Assembly (NCBI GenBank): GCA_035079385.1
Contig: JAVHKY010000004.1
Location: 13,733,001 to 13,797,000 of the forward strand
DNA length: 64,000 nucleotides
Reading direction: 5' to 3'
Origin: Aspidiotus rigidus
Lineage: Eukaryota > Arthropoda > Insecta > Hemiptera > Diaspididae
Both the position numbers and the translations under genes were made by a program. This document shows, piece by piece, positions 44,677 to 53,999 of the stretch; the stretch's first letter is position 1; every line of letters starts with the position of its first letter. Below the pieces are notes generated by a model, which was given only the letters and a program-made list of their open reading frames with translations, made no database searches and had not been told where the DNA came from.

Positions 44677-45820
44677 GTATTTAGCGAGAGAGTAAGCGGG
44701 GGAGGAGACTAAGACACAACAGGACGCATCGGAGTATCCTTTTTGTGTATCTTAGGCAGCCCATAGAGGAGGGGGGCACCGGATTCGGTTCAAGCAGGCA
44801 TTTTTTAGTCGAGGGTTTGCTTATTAGAACAGAACTCCCATTAATAACTTGCCTAACCTCTTTAACGTACTTAGGGAAATTGAAGTCAGTATTTTTAATG
44901 GCCCTACACTGGTAAAGCACTTCTTCGACTTTGGTAACGTAGGTCGACTTCTCCATAACGACTATAGAATTCCCTTTATCAGCCTTCGTGAGCAATGAAT
45001 CCTCCTTCTTGAGCTTCCTCCTCAAACCCTTGATCACCTCCGTCACAGTGCCATTCATGCACGGAATTGGAGTGTTACGGACCAAATCAGCACACGTTTT
45101 TTGAGTATCAACTCCGGGACCGATCTTGACAGCAAAGTCAGCGACGACGTTCGCAAGGGCGTCGGCATTATTGGAGGCTAAACTTCAAACCTTTCTCCAA
45201 CAGACTAGTCTCGTTGCGAGTGAATTCTATACGACCGCAATTTATGATGCGAGGCTGAAATTTTTGAACACCAGCATCTATAACATCACCCTTGAAAGAT
45301 GTAGCCTTGGCGGCTAAAAGGGAGAACATTTTTTCATTTTTCTTAGCCTTGAGGTTAGCCTCAAAATCGCGGTACGTAGCGTTAACGGATATCGTATAAT
45401 AAAAGGATCTAACTCACATGGATGAAGCAATTCGGAGAGTCTGGAATGCACTAAAAGATTCAGCCTGGTAGTGATGTTAAGTTGGCCGTACCATCTCCGA
45501 AGTTCAGATCTGATCCATTTTTTGGTAATACAACTTTCAAGCTTCTGCGTGGTAATTTTACAGTCGGAATAGAGTTGGAAATTCACAAAGTTAGGTTTCA
45601 ACCTCAACATTAGGCACTTTCGAAGAAACCAAATATGTGACGAATACGACAGCCGTTGCTTTCGAAACTTTGAAAAAAGGAACCGCAAATACGCCGCACT
45701 AGCGCAATGGTAATAGAATTGATCCGTAAAATTAGAGTGGCTGAACACCCAAAAGATTGTGAAAAAAGGCATTTGGCCGAATCCGCATTTGCTGACCACC
45801 TTATAACTAGTGGTCATGGT
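44677..45820 (-). pseudogene. PLE-A2 N-terminal region (broken)
   Basis: Minus-strand pieces in order from the right: SELRRWYGQLNITTRLNLLV, SRLSELLHPCELDPFI (45817-45314), then in other frames DFEANLKAKKNEKMFSLLAAK, NETSLLEKGLKFSLQ, then MVRNTPIPCMNGTVTE, LTKADKGNSIVVMEKSTYV and DFNFPKYVKEVRQ (45085-44681). These match the fragments at 2.4-3.1 kb and define the PLE N-terminal region of this family. Several frameshifts and stops. Confidence 0.75.
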
Positions 45821-46018
45821 TTCAGGGAGGGGTCAGAAACCCTCCTCCACAGAGAGAAGGCTTACTTCAAACGCCGTGCTCTGGAAAACATTGAAATTAT
45901 TCGTCATCTTAATAGCGACGATATAAATCTGCTCAACAGGTACATTCCGGACGAGGGGTTGGTCGAGCTAGTTTACGAGTATGACTCACAGTCTCATACT
46001 CCGCTAGTTCAATCATGA
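45726..46018 (+). pseudogene. PLE-A2 GIY-YIG C-terminal half, sense
   Basis: Frame 45707-46018 gives IRVAEHPKDCEKRHLAESAF, ADHLITSGHGFREGSETLLH, YFKRRALENIEIIRHL and a terminus that continues past the PLE-A stop (VELVYEYDSQSHTPLVQS). It supplies exactly the part missing from the minus-strand segment. Confidence 0.8.
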
Positions 46019-46083
46019 TTTCTTCTCCTCCGTCGTTGTGATTGTTCTCTTTTCCCATCTCGTCGAGTCGCTTTTTATCTACG

Positions 46084-46116
46084 CTTGAGAATGGTTGTTT
46101 AAACGAAAGCGCACTC
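46084..46116 (+). ncRNA. Hammerhead-like motif (PLE-A2 3' end)
   Basis: CUUGAGAAUGGUUGUUUAAA, then CGAAAGCGCACUC. Helix II is GGUU/AA(A)C and GAAAGCGC is kept, but the core and the C17 region differ from the active consensus. Confidence 0.35.
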
Positions 46117-46204
46117 GCGGCTTCCTTTATTTTTAGCGGGGAACCCGCTATCCATTTTGTTAGGAGATTACATCCTCAGAAAACGTCCATGTCCGCGTCC
46201 GCAG

Positions 46205-46575
46205 GTTAGGTTACGTTACAGGACTTGAACGAATTTCGAGTCTCGAGCTATATATGATAGGAGGGGTACTTGGAAGAATTTCAAGTCTCGAGCTATATAT
46301 AATAGGGGGGGGGGGGTGACTTGGAAGAATTTTGACTTTCGAGCTACCGTCCGCCGTCCAACCAAAAACTTAGAAAACACGACGACTTCCTTAAAGAAGT
46401 TCAGCGAGGAATGCAGGGAACCTGTTTTATGAGTCATATGGGATTTGGTATTGAGAATTCAAGGAAGCCTAGACCTAGATAAAGCTAGTATAAAGAGGGC
46501 CTACACCTACTATAATATAGTTTGAGAGTCTGAATTTTTCTCGAATCTCCAGCTATATATGACAAGCCATAATCC
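46205..46575. repeat. 45-bp minisatellite composite, block 3
   Basis: Two to three minus-oriented minisatellite units (GTCTCGAGCTATATATGATA), a shortened GGACGG block, then CTTCCTTAAAGAAG…TGCAGGGAACCTGTTTTATG and the AAGGAAGCCTAGACC module. Same order as in blocks 1 and 2. Confidence 0.8.
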
Positions 46576-47144
46576 CGCTAAATATTATAAAATTTCAAAT
46601 TATTTTCAAAATTCTTGATATCTATTTATCATTCAATTTCTATTTGTAATCTAATTCTTCTGATTTCCAATTTTTCAATCTCATTTTTTTTATTGTTGAT
46701 ATTTTGTTTTACACTTTCAATCTTGTTGTTAATATCTTCTCTGATAGTTGGATGCCGTCTTTTTAGAAGATCCTTTGCGCATTCTTCTTTCTGGGTATAC
46801 CCGTTGAACCATGTCGACTGCAAATCGACGTCGATCTGACGTCAAATCGACGTCATTTCGACCCATTTTTTTAATAAGTAATCGACCCAAATTCGACGTC
46901 GATTTCGAGTCGAAATAGTTCCGGGGTATGTCGACCGTAAATCGACGGCAAACGACTGGATTTCGACGTCGATATCGAGTCGATTTAAGGTGAGCGGTGG
47001 CCTTCGACCCAAAATCGACGTCGTTATGAAGTCTCGCAATAATTACTAATATTATTATCATCATTATTACGCAATATTTACTAAAGAAAAGAGAACAAAA
47101 AAATAAAAAAAAACCTATCGATGAGAATCTTTCTATCATCATCA

Positions 47145-47215
47145 CCGGGGCTCGAACTGCGCATCACAATTCCTTACCTATCCTGCGCGAACGAGCCTAG
47201 CCCAACACCTACGGG
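47145..47215 (-). other. tRNA-like (SINE head-like) segment
   Basis: On the minus strand TCGCGCAGGATAGG resembles a Pol III A box and AGTTCGAGCCC a B box, followed by CCGGTGATGATGATAG. The spacing between boxes (about 18 nt) is shorter than in a tRNA and no full cloverleaf forms, so it is a tRNA-derived SINE head or a chance likeness, not a tRNA gene. Confidence 0.35.
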
Positions 47216-47370
47216 GACGTATCGATGGTAGAGGTATAATTCCAGTATAGATTTTCGCGATTGAAAATTCGCGCTTGCAATTGAATAATTCCCCTCGCGA
47301 TTAAAAATTCGCGCAATTGTGATTGAAATTTCATGAATTTTGAAGGGTGAGGGGGTAAGGGAGGGTGCGA

Positions 47371-47412
47371 CCCGGGATTTTGGGGGGCTACAGCCCTCCC
47401 AAAATCCCGGGT
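47371..47412. repeat. Perfect hairpin
   Basis: GACCCGGGATTTTGGG(GGG) and (CC)CTCCCAAAATCCCGGGTC pair around CTACAG, with only minor irregularity near the loop. It is a GC-rich stem in AT-rich DNA within the TA-flanked element. Confidence 0.8.
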
Positions 47413-47944
47413 CTATTTCCGCCAATGTTTGAGGTGAGCGGTGGCCTTCGACCCAAAATCGACCCAAAATCGACGTCGTTACCAGGTCGATTTTGTGGCT
47501 CGACCCTTAACCATAAGCTCGCTTCTCAAAATGTTAATTTCTCTTTAAGTAACCGTTAATGCGTAACTTATGTGCGAGTAGTGAAGTTACAGAAACAAAC
47601 AGGTCGATATGGAGTCGAAATCAAGTCGACATCATTAAACAGAATTCGACTAAAAATCGACGTCGATTTCGAGTCGACTTTTTTGAATTTTCTATCGACC
47701 ACAAGTCGACTCAATTCCGACGCCGACAATGATTTAATTGCAATTGAAGAATATTTCATTGAATCTGTCAAAATTATTATTTATTACTGACTTGACCCTG
47801 TTATAAATTGTTTTATTCCTCACTTCCCTCTTCCAGTTCAGCTGAGGATACTTTGAATGATGGTATTTGTGACGAAGATTCTAAACAGGTATTCATGGAA
47901 ATTGTTGAATTTCTTTCATTTTTGGTACTGTACCATTGTGCTGC

Positions 47945-48063
47945 CACGAGATAAGGGACCCATCTTTTATGAAATACTTCTGGAGAAAGAGGTTTCGTGC
48001 ACAGGTGCATGAGACTCATTTCTCCAAAAGTATTTTGTGAAACACGGGTCCCTTATTTTGTGA
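47945..48063. repeat. Inverted repeat within the GTCGA element
   Basis: AGATAAGGGACCCATC…GAAATACTTCTGGAGAAA and its inverse TTTCTCCAAAAGTATTTTGT…GGGTCCCTTAT form arms of about 40 bp with a loop of roughly 30 bp. Probably a nested small MITE. Confidence 0.65.
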
Positions 48064-48104
48064 CAGGTAGGCTATTATATTCACCAAATGATTTGTCATT
48101 CATT

Positions 48105-48310
48105 GTTCATCAACGTCGATTTTAAGTCGATTCCCTGTCAACAATTGTGGTATTGTGATCGATCAAAAATCGACCGTATATTGACGTCGATTTTGAGTCG
48201 ATTTCCAGTCAACAATTGTCGTGTTGTGATCGACCGCAAATCGACCATATATCGACGTCGATTTTGAGTCGATTTCCAGTCGACAATTGTCGTGTTGTGA
48301 TCGACCAAAA
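48105..48310. repeat. ~70-bp tandem repeat
   Basis: Three copies of GTCGATTTTGAGTCGATT…CAACAATTGTCGTGTTGTGA… with starts near 48115, 48185 and 48256. Confidence 0.8.
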
Positions 48311-48540
48311 ATCGACGTCGTTATACGGTCGACATGATATTGGACAAGATGCTTTCTAAGTCGACGATATTTCGACTCCAAATCGACGTCGTTAGGCAGT
48401 CGATTTACCTTCAAAATCGAGTGTAATTTTATGGACTTCAATAAAGACGTCGATTTGACGTCGAATTTCAGTCGATTTCGAGTCGACATTGCCTCAAAAT
48501 CGACCCTAAATCGACGGTCGACATGGTTCAACGGGTATGC

Positions 48541-49043
48541 TGAAAAATTTGTTATTTTTTGTGGATTGTTGGAGGAGGTAGATAACTTCCTATATAATGA
48601 TACAATTGTCCAAAAATTTCGAAAGTTGTGAATATGTTTGGCATTTCATTACACCCTAAAGAAGTCATTGAAAGCGCATTGTTGTATTTACGCAAATTTT
48701 CAAGAAAATGAGAAGATCCATTAACCCTTCCGTCTAATAGTTTTTGAAGAAGATCTGACATTAAGGGTAAATTAGGTAACTTAATCTGACCATTCCCGCA
48801 ACAGAAATTTTAATTTTCAGTTTTAAATAATTTTCCATCACAAAATGTGCACGTAATTGCCAGATTCCCAATTGAACTTAAACTGGTACATTCTTTCTCA
48901 ATAATGTACCTAATGAATGGACTATTATCGTTCTGACAATCATTTTCCACATTATTTTCTGATGTCAAAATTTCGGAATTGACACGAGCCCTCTTCCCTT
49001 TGTTCGTTAACCGCCCTAGATTTGCTTTCTTGCGTTTTGGCAT
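48541..49043 (-). pseudogene. Helitron protein N-terminal region, one nonsense codon
   Basis: Minus strand: the start MPKRKKANLGRLTNKGKRAR is typical of animal Helitron replicase/helicase polyproteins. Then LSSIGNLAITCTFCDGKLFK, a TAA at about 48810, and in the same frame NFCCGNGQIKLPNLPL, HFLENLRKYNNALSMTSLG, TFEIFGQLYHYIGSYLPP. The Cys-rich segment and the (F/Y)HFLENIRKYN…GQ.YH.IGSLLP signature precede the Helitron Rep domain in this family. The Rep (HUH) and helicase parts are absent; the frame stops next to the TA-flanked element at 48535. Only one nonsense codon breaks 150 codons, so the fragment is not very old. Confidence 0.75.
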
Positions 49044-49574
49044 TCCAATTAGATTGCAATAGAGTGAGACATCCGTGACTTCGATATTGAATTTTCGAAA
49101 TTGACGTGAATTGTTTTTCTTTTCTTAGTCCTCACATTAAATTTGAAATAATGAAAGACAACCACCAATTTTTCAGATAATTGCTAAGCAAAATCTTTAT
49201 CGTAACCCTACACTATTCGATTACTCATAGTAGAGGTACTCAAAACTTCTCCGGTTGAAAAGAACCATTTTCCAAAAATGATTGCCTAGCACATATTAAT
49301 TTTCAATGAACGTCAACAAAAATGATTGCTTAGCATTTTCAATCAATAAATTAATGAATGATACAGATTTTTCATCTCTTGGATCATTCATGACCCTCCC
49401 CCCGCCAAGCACAAAGATATATTCTACACGCCATTTGCCTGATTTCGTAACTTCAAATTTATTACGCATAAACCTTCTCCTAGGCAAGCTAAAGCAATGG
49501 AAACAAATTCCAAGTTTGTAGGTGAAATAGGAATAAAGTTAAATGGATTTGCGATTTTGCAACTTCTCTTTATA
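49044..49574. other. Unassigned sequence
   Basis: No gene recognised. It may contain the 5' part of the Helitron, but no terminal signature was found. Confidence 0.3.
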
Positions 49575-49710
49575 TAATAGATAGATAGAAGGGGGACTTG
49601 GAAAAATTCCTATCATACATGGCTCGAGAGTCAAAATTTTTCTGTTTTTTGTTAGATGGCGCACGGCAAATTTCTCAAAAATCCCCCCCCCCCAGAACAG
49701 GTTCCCCTAT
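49575..49710. repeat. 45-bp minisatellite composite, block 4 (short)
   Basis: One or two units, then a short GGCGCACGGC block, CTCAAAAATCCCCCCC and an altered junction word AGAACAGGTTCCC, directly before the 870-bp palindrome. Confidence 0.7.
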
Positions 49711-49711
49711 C

Positions 49712-50582
49712 AATATAGCTTTCAACAGCCTACAACAATAGAGTCTACTACTGAATGATATTATAAGTAAGTATGGGTTGCGTGAGTGAATCAAAAAAGG
49801 TAAAAATTATTGAATCTGAACATGATACCTGCAGAAGATTGTTAGTTCGTACCCTTTTAATCTTATATTTTATTGTGTGTTTGTGTGAGTGTGTCAGCAG
49901 CCTGTGTGTGTAAAATATGCTTTTTAAAAGGTGAAAATGGACATAATACCTTTTAAACTCTAAAGGTAAAAACGGTAGATTTAACTATCGAAGTGGAGAA
50001 AAACGTTAAATAGCATATTTTACACATACAGGCTGCTGACACACTCACACAAGTACACAACAAAATATAACTTTCAACAGCCTGCAACAATAGAGTCTAC
50101 TACTGAATGATATTATAAGTAAGTATGGGTTGCGTGAGTGAATCAAAAAAGGTAAAAATTGAATCTAAACATGATACCTGCACAGAATTGTTACTTCATA
50201 CCCTTTTAATCCCATATTTTATTGTGTGTTTGTGTGCGTGTGTCAGCAACCTGTATGTGTAAAATATGCTATTTAACGTTTTTCTCCACTTCGATAGTTA
50301 AATCTACCGTTTTTACCTTTAGAGTTTAAAAGGTATTATGTCCATTTTCACCTTTTAAAAAGCATATTTTACACACACAGGCTGCTGACACACTCACACA
50401 AACACACAATAAAATATAAGATTAAAAGGGTACGAACTAACAATCTTCTGCAGGTATCATGTTCAGATTCAATTTTTACCCTTTTTGATTCACTCACGCA
50501 ACCCATACTTACTTATAATATCATTCAGTAGTAGACTCTATTGTTGCAGGCTGTTGAAAGTTATATTTTGTTGTGTACTTGT
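49712..50582. repeat. ~870-bp palindrome of a shorter repeat
   Basis: Arms 49712-50140 and 50150-50582 are near-perfect inverse copies, both beginning (from outside) with CTTTCAACAGCCT(A/G)CAACA and GAGTCTACTACTGAATGATA. The arms contain TGTGTGTTTGTGTGAGTGTG and an internal inverted pair (AAAATATGC…GCATATTTT). The basic unit also occurs as a direct copy at about 50045-50345 and again, inverted, at 50555-50710. A diverged relative lies at 50995-51165. No coding capacity. Confidence 0.8.
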
Positions 50583-50714
50583 GTGAGTGTGTCAGCAGCC
50601 TGTATGTGTAAAATATATTTTTTTTAAGGTGAAAATGGACATACTACCTTTTCAATTATGGAGATGAAACGGTATCCATTTTCACCTTTAAACAGCATAT
50701 TTTACCCATACCAC

Positions 50715-50872
50715 TATAAGCCTAGTATAATATAGTTTGAGAGTCTAAATTTTTCTCGAATCTCCAGCTATATAATATGATAGCTCGAGAGTTGAAATTT
50801 TTCCAAGTTTTTTGCTGGACGGCGCACGGCAAGTTTCTCAAAAAGCCCCCCATAAAACAGGTTCCCTGTTAA
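50715..50872. repeat. 45-bp minisatellite composite, block 5 (short, complete 3' side)
   Basis: TATAAGCCTAGTATAATATAG, TTTGAGAGTCTAAATTTTTC, one GAGAGTTGAAATTTTTCC unit, GCTGGACGGCGCACGGC, CAAAAAGCCCCCCATAAAAC, then AGGTTCCCTGTTAA, after which unrelated DNA starts. It is the neatest example of the right-hand end of the composite. Confidence 0.75.
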
Positions 50873-50994
50873 TACTGCCTAATTTTGTAATATTATAAAA
50901 GTAGGTAGAGCTACCATCAACACAACACCCTGATATGATATTCAAACATGCACCGCCATCTTGTATTACTTTACCACAACAAGGTACGGCTCTC

Positions 50995-51165
50995 TATAGC
51001 CTACAATAATAGAGTCCACTACGAAATAATATTACAAGCAGCATGAGTTGCGTGAGAGAATCAGGAGGGCTAATAATTGAATCTGAACAGAATACCTGCA
51101 GAGAATTGTTAGTTATACTTCTTCAACTCCATATTATGTCATGTGCTTGAGTGAATGTGTCTGCT
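50995..51165. repeat. Diverged copy of the 49.7-kb palindrome unit
   Basis: TAGCCTACAATAATAGAGTC, GTTGCGTGAGAGAATCA and GAATCTGAACAGAATACCTG line up with the left arm of the 49712-50582 palindrome with many changes. Confidence 0.65.
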
Positions 51166-51334
51166 ATTGGAGGGAATAGCGGTATCATTGATGACAACTG
51201 AAGGAAAAAAAAAGAAAAGCATTGGTCTCTTAGCTCTGATAGCTTTACCCAAGATTTAAGAAAGGTAGGAAGATTTGTTCCAGCTTTGCCGTTCAGCCTA
51301 GGAGCCTGTAATGCAGTCAATCGATGGAGATGGA

Positions 51335-51485
51335 CACAAACTAGAAAAGACGACAGAGCCCCAATTCTCCTGATCCTTTCATTTCCAGGAGCCTGAAGCC
51401 ATTAGTCCATGAATAAACATTGGAGAACGAAAAAGCCCCAATTCTCCCGATTTTATCATTACTAAAAGCGGAAAGCCAAATCAGC
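51335..51485. repeat. Copy of the 43-kb short repeat family
   Basis: GACACAAACTAGAAAAGACG, CCCCAATTCTCCTGATC and CCCCAATTCTCCCGATTTTA repeat with a period near 90-110 bp, as at 42960-43540. Confidence 0.5.
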
Positions 51486-51559
51486 CAAAAGTAGAAGCGG
51501 CTACTAATGTGACTATTAAGATATTTGTAAAAAAACTTTTCATAAAAAATTTTTTATAT

Positions 51560-51910
51560 GGACATAAAAATGACGGCTTCCTTAACGAAGTTAAACGAGG
51601 AACGCAGGGAACCTGTTTTTCCAAGTCCCTCTCCTATCACATATAGCTCGAGAGTCGAAATTTTAATTTCCAAGTCCCTCTCCTATCATATATGGCTCGA
51701 GGGTCGAAATTTTTCCAAGTTTTTCGCTGGACGGAGGACGGCAGATTTCTCAAATAGCCCCCCATAAAACAGGTTTCCTGTTAAAATTTCGACTCTCGAG
51801 CTATAGATGATAGGAGGGGGGACTTGGAAAAAATTCGACTCTCGCGCCATATGTGATAGGAGAGGGACTTAGAAAAATTTCGACTCTCGAGCTATATATG
51901 ATAGAAGGGA
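51560..51910. repeat. 45-bp minisatellite composite, block 6
   Basis: ATGACGGCTTCCTTAACG, AACGCAGGGAACCTGTTTTT, two plus units, GCTGGACGGAGGACGGC, CCCCCCATAAAACAGG, TTTCCTGTTAA, then three minus units. The array changes strand across the junction word, as in other blocks. Confidence 0.8.
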
Positions 51911-52448
51911 ATGTAGAATGATAATTTCGATTTGAATTATGATGACAAGATTATCAACTCAGTTCCACACCACCTGAGAGGTCGAGTTAAGGAATTGTGG
52001 GTTCCCCGCTGCCATTGCAACGTCTGCAATGGCTTCTAATTTTATTTTCTGCGGTTCTTGCAAATTACCCTCCAGTTTACTTTTTCAAGTATTATGGAGC
52101 TTTTCTTCGATATGTCCGACCGTAAACTTGAGAACCGGATCAATTCTATTTATGGTATGAGTTTAAAATAAAATTGGTAGTACGGGATTTGGGCTTGTAC
52201 TATATATTAAGCTACTCGCTTTTGGGGGTCCGATTAGGGGGGAGAAGAGAGCTAGTATAATATTGCATATAGAGGGGTGGGTACTCGAAATTTCCAATCA
52301 GGTCCAGGAGGCTTGGACTTAGTATTGCCCAGTATAGTACCTAGTATAATATACTGCATGAAGCTAGCCAGTATACTGTACAGACACCCCTTTGAGTATT
52401 TCCCTTTCAGATATGTCCTGACTGTAATCTCGAAAAACGAATAGGTTC
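51911..52448. other. Unassigned; CTAGTATAA-rich
   Basis: No gene. CTAGTATAATAT and CCAGTATA words cluster at 52250-52380, as in the modules at 12.3, 18.5 and 25-28 kb. Confidence 0.4.
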
Positions 52449-52737
52449 TTATTTTTTATTTTTTTATTTTATTTTATTTTATTTTTACAAGCACTAGAGC
52501 TGCACGAGGGCTATTGGCTCGGCGTTACAAAAGTTATGAAAGTAATATTATAAATAACACACAAGAAAGGGAGGTTTTAAGGAAGTTGGTAGAGTAAGGA
52601 AAAGTGAGGAAGGATAAGAGGATGAAATATAATGTCGAGTGTAACTGCTTCAGGTAATGGTGTGTAAAAGTTTACAATGTGTGTATGTAGAAGGTTGTAG
52701 AGGTATAGTCGATGTATGTGTTCAGATGTGAGCGTAA

Positions 52738-53999
52738 TTAGTCAGTTTGTCTTAGGTAATGTAGAGTATCCGAAATGATGTCCTGGTTGTTTTTGAGTGC
52801 TTGGGTGAGTGAAGAGGGGGTATCCGAAGAAGAGCGAAGGGGTAAAAGTCTGGGGCATGAAAAAAAGTGTTCCACTGTTAATTTGTCTTTTTGACAGTGG
52901 GGACATGAGGGAGGGGTTAGGATGTAGGGACTGATGAGGTGGGTGTGAGTAATTTTTGTGTGACCAATTCTGAGACGAGAGAGAATTACTTCTTCTCTTC
53001 TTGTGTTTTGAATGGAGGATACCCAAGGAACCGGGGATTTTTTGATACCGAGAAGTTTATTATTTGTTTGATTTTGCCAAAGAGTGTTCCATGATTGTGT
53101 GATGAGGGAACGATAATAATTTTTGTAATCTAGGGTTGGTAGGGGTGAATTATCAGTTATTTGACTGAGGGAGGTAGCTTGTTTAGCGGCTTGATCAACT
53201 GCGTCGTGGTCGGGGAAATTGGTGTGTCCAGGGATCCATATGAAGATAATTTGAGTGTTGATTGTTTCCAAAGTGTGTAGTGTGAGGAAGATGCGTTGGA
53301 ATATAGGGTTAGAGTTGTATGCGTCTGTAAGGGAGTGGAGGGAAGAAAGTGAGTCAGTGAGAATAATGAATTTACCGTTTGGGGGTAGTTGAGAGAGGTG
53401 GGAAAGGCAGGAAAAAATGGCCATCAGTTGGGCTGTAGAAATAGAAGCTATATTTCGGATGCGATGAGAAGATATTTCCCGTCGATGGAATATGCGTAAG
53501 CTGCTTTAGTAGATGTTTTCGACCCATCGGTGTGGCAAAGTGAATGGTCAGGGTATTCTTGAAGTAGTTTGTTGATATGTTGGGTAAAACCAGGTTTGTC
53601 AGATTTTGGGATTTCTGTGAGATCTAGGCGTATTTTAGGTTGAGGGAAGGTCCAAGGGGGAAAGATTGTGTATATGGGTTCTAGGGGATGTGCTATGAAC
53701 GGTTTGTTGATCAGGTGATTGAATTGAAGGCGAATATGTTTGGTGGAGGATTGGTTGTAATTGTGGTGCAAGATTCGGTTAAAGATTGGAAGTTGTGGGA
53801 ATTGTACTACAGAGGATAAAAAGTTGGAGGTTAGGATGAGCCTTCGAAAGTGAAGGGGAGGATCTGGGGCTTCTGCACATAGGCTAAGTTTGGGGCTGGT
53901 GCGATAAGCTCCCTGGGCAATCCTGAGAGAAGATGTCTGGATGGGGTCGAGTAAGGCAAGGACGGTTTTTTTTTGCTGTGTTGTAGATCGGGGAACCAT
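52738..53999 (-). pseudogene. LINE RNase H and C-terminal CCHC
   Basis: Frame 53999-53448: SLCAEAPDPPLHFRRL…, then RNase H begins at CHTDGSKTSTKAAYAYSID (Asp of DGS). Frame 53424-52738: TAQLMAIFSCLSHL, where the usual catalytic Glu (AEL) is Gln; FIILTDSLSSLHSL (second Asp), FIWIPGHTNFPDHDAVDQAA (His and last Asp). Then a CPHCQKDKLTVEHFFSC zinc knuckle. A frameshift near 53445 and the Glu to Gln change should abolish RNase H activity. Confidence 0.85.

Larger units (their letters stand above)
43543..46140. mobile_element. PLE-A2 with a twin-priming-like 5' inversion
   Basis: The 5' and central part of the element lies in minus sense from about 45820 down to 43543, ending inside GIY-YIG at VAEHLKDWEKR. 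The 3' remainder lies in plus sense at 45726-46140, starting at IRVAEHPKDCEKR. About 42 bp (AAAATTAGAGTGGCTGAACA onward) are present on both, inverted. Turning the left segment around would give one continuous element. An antisense 5' segment followed by a sense 3' segment with a short overlap is the classic product of twin priming during target-primed reverse transcription. Simple chromosomal inversion is the alternative. Confidence 0.8.
46800..48535. mobile_element. 1.74-kb TIR element with TA flanks, GTCGA-rich
   Basis: CCCGTTGAACCATGTCGAC at the left end and GTCGACATGGTTCAACGGG at the right end are exact inverted repeats, each flanked by TA (46798-46799, 48536-48537), which suggests Tc1/mariner-type insertion. 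The interior is dominated by TCGACGTCGA-like words and has no transposase frame, so it is non-autonomous. It holds a tRNA-like segment, a hairpin, an inverted repeat and a 70-bp tandem repeat listed separately. AGGTGAGCGGTGGCCTTCGA occurs twice (46990, 47430), bracketing the tRNA-like part. A related degraded copy lies at 17.96-18.4 kb. Confidence 0.8.

Noticed and set aside
47145..47215. Functional tRNA gene
   Set aside because: A and B box likenesses are only about 18 nt apart and no cloverleaf forms; kept only as a SINE-head-like segment.
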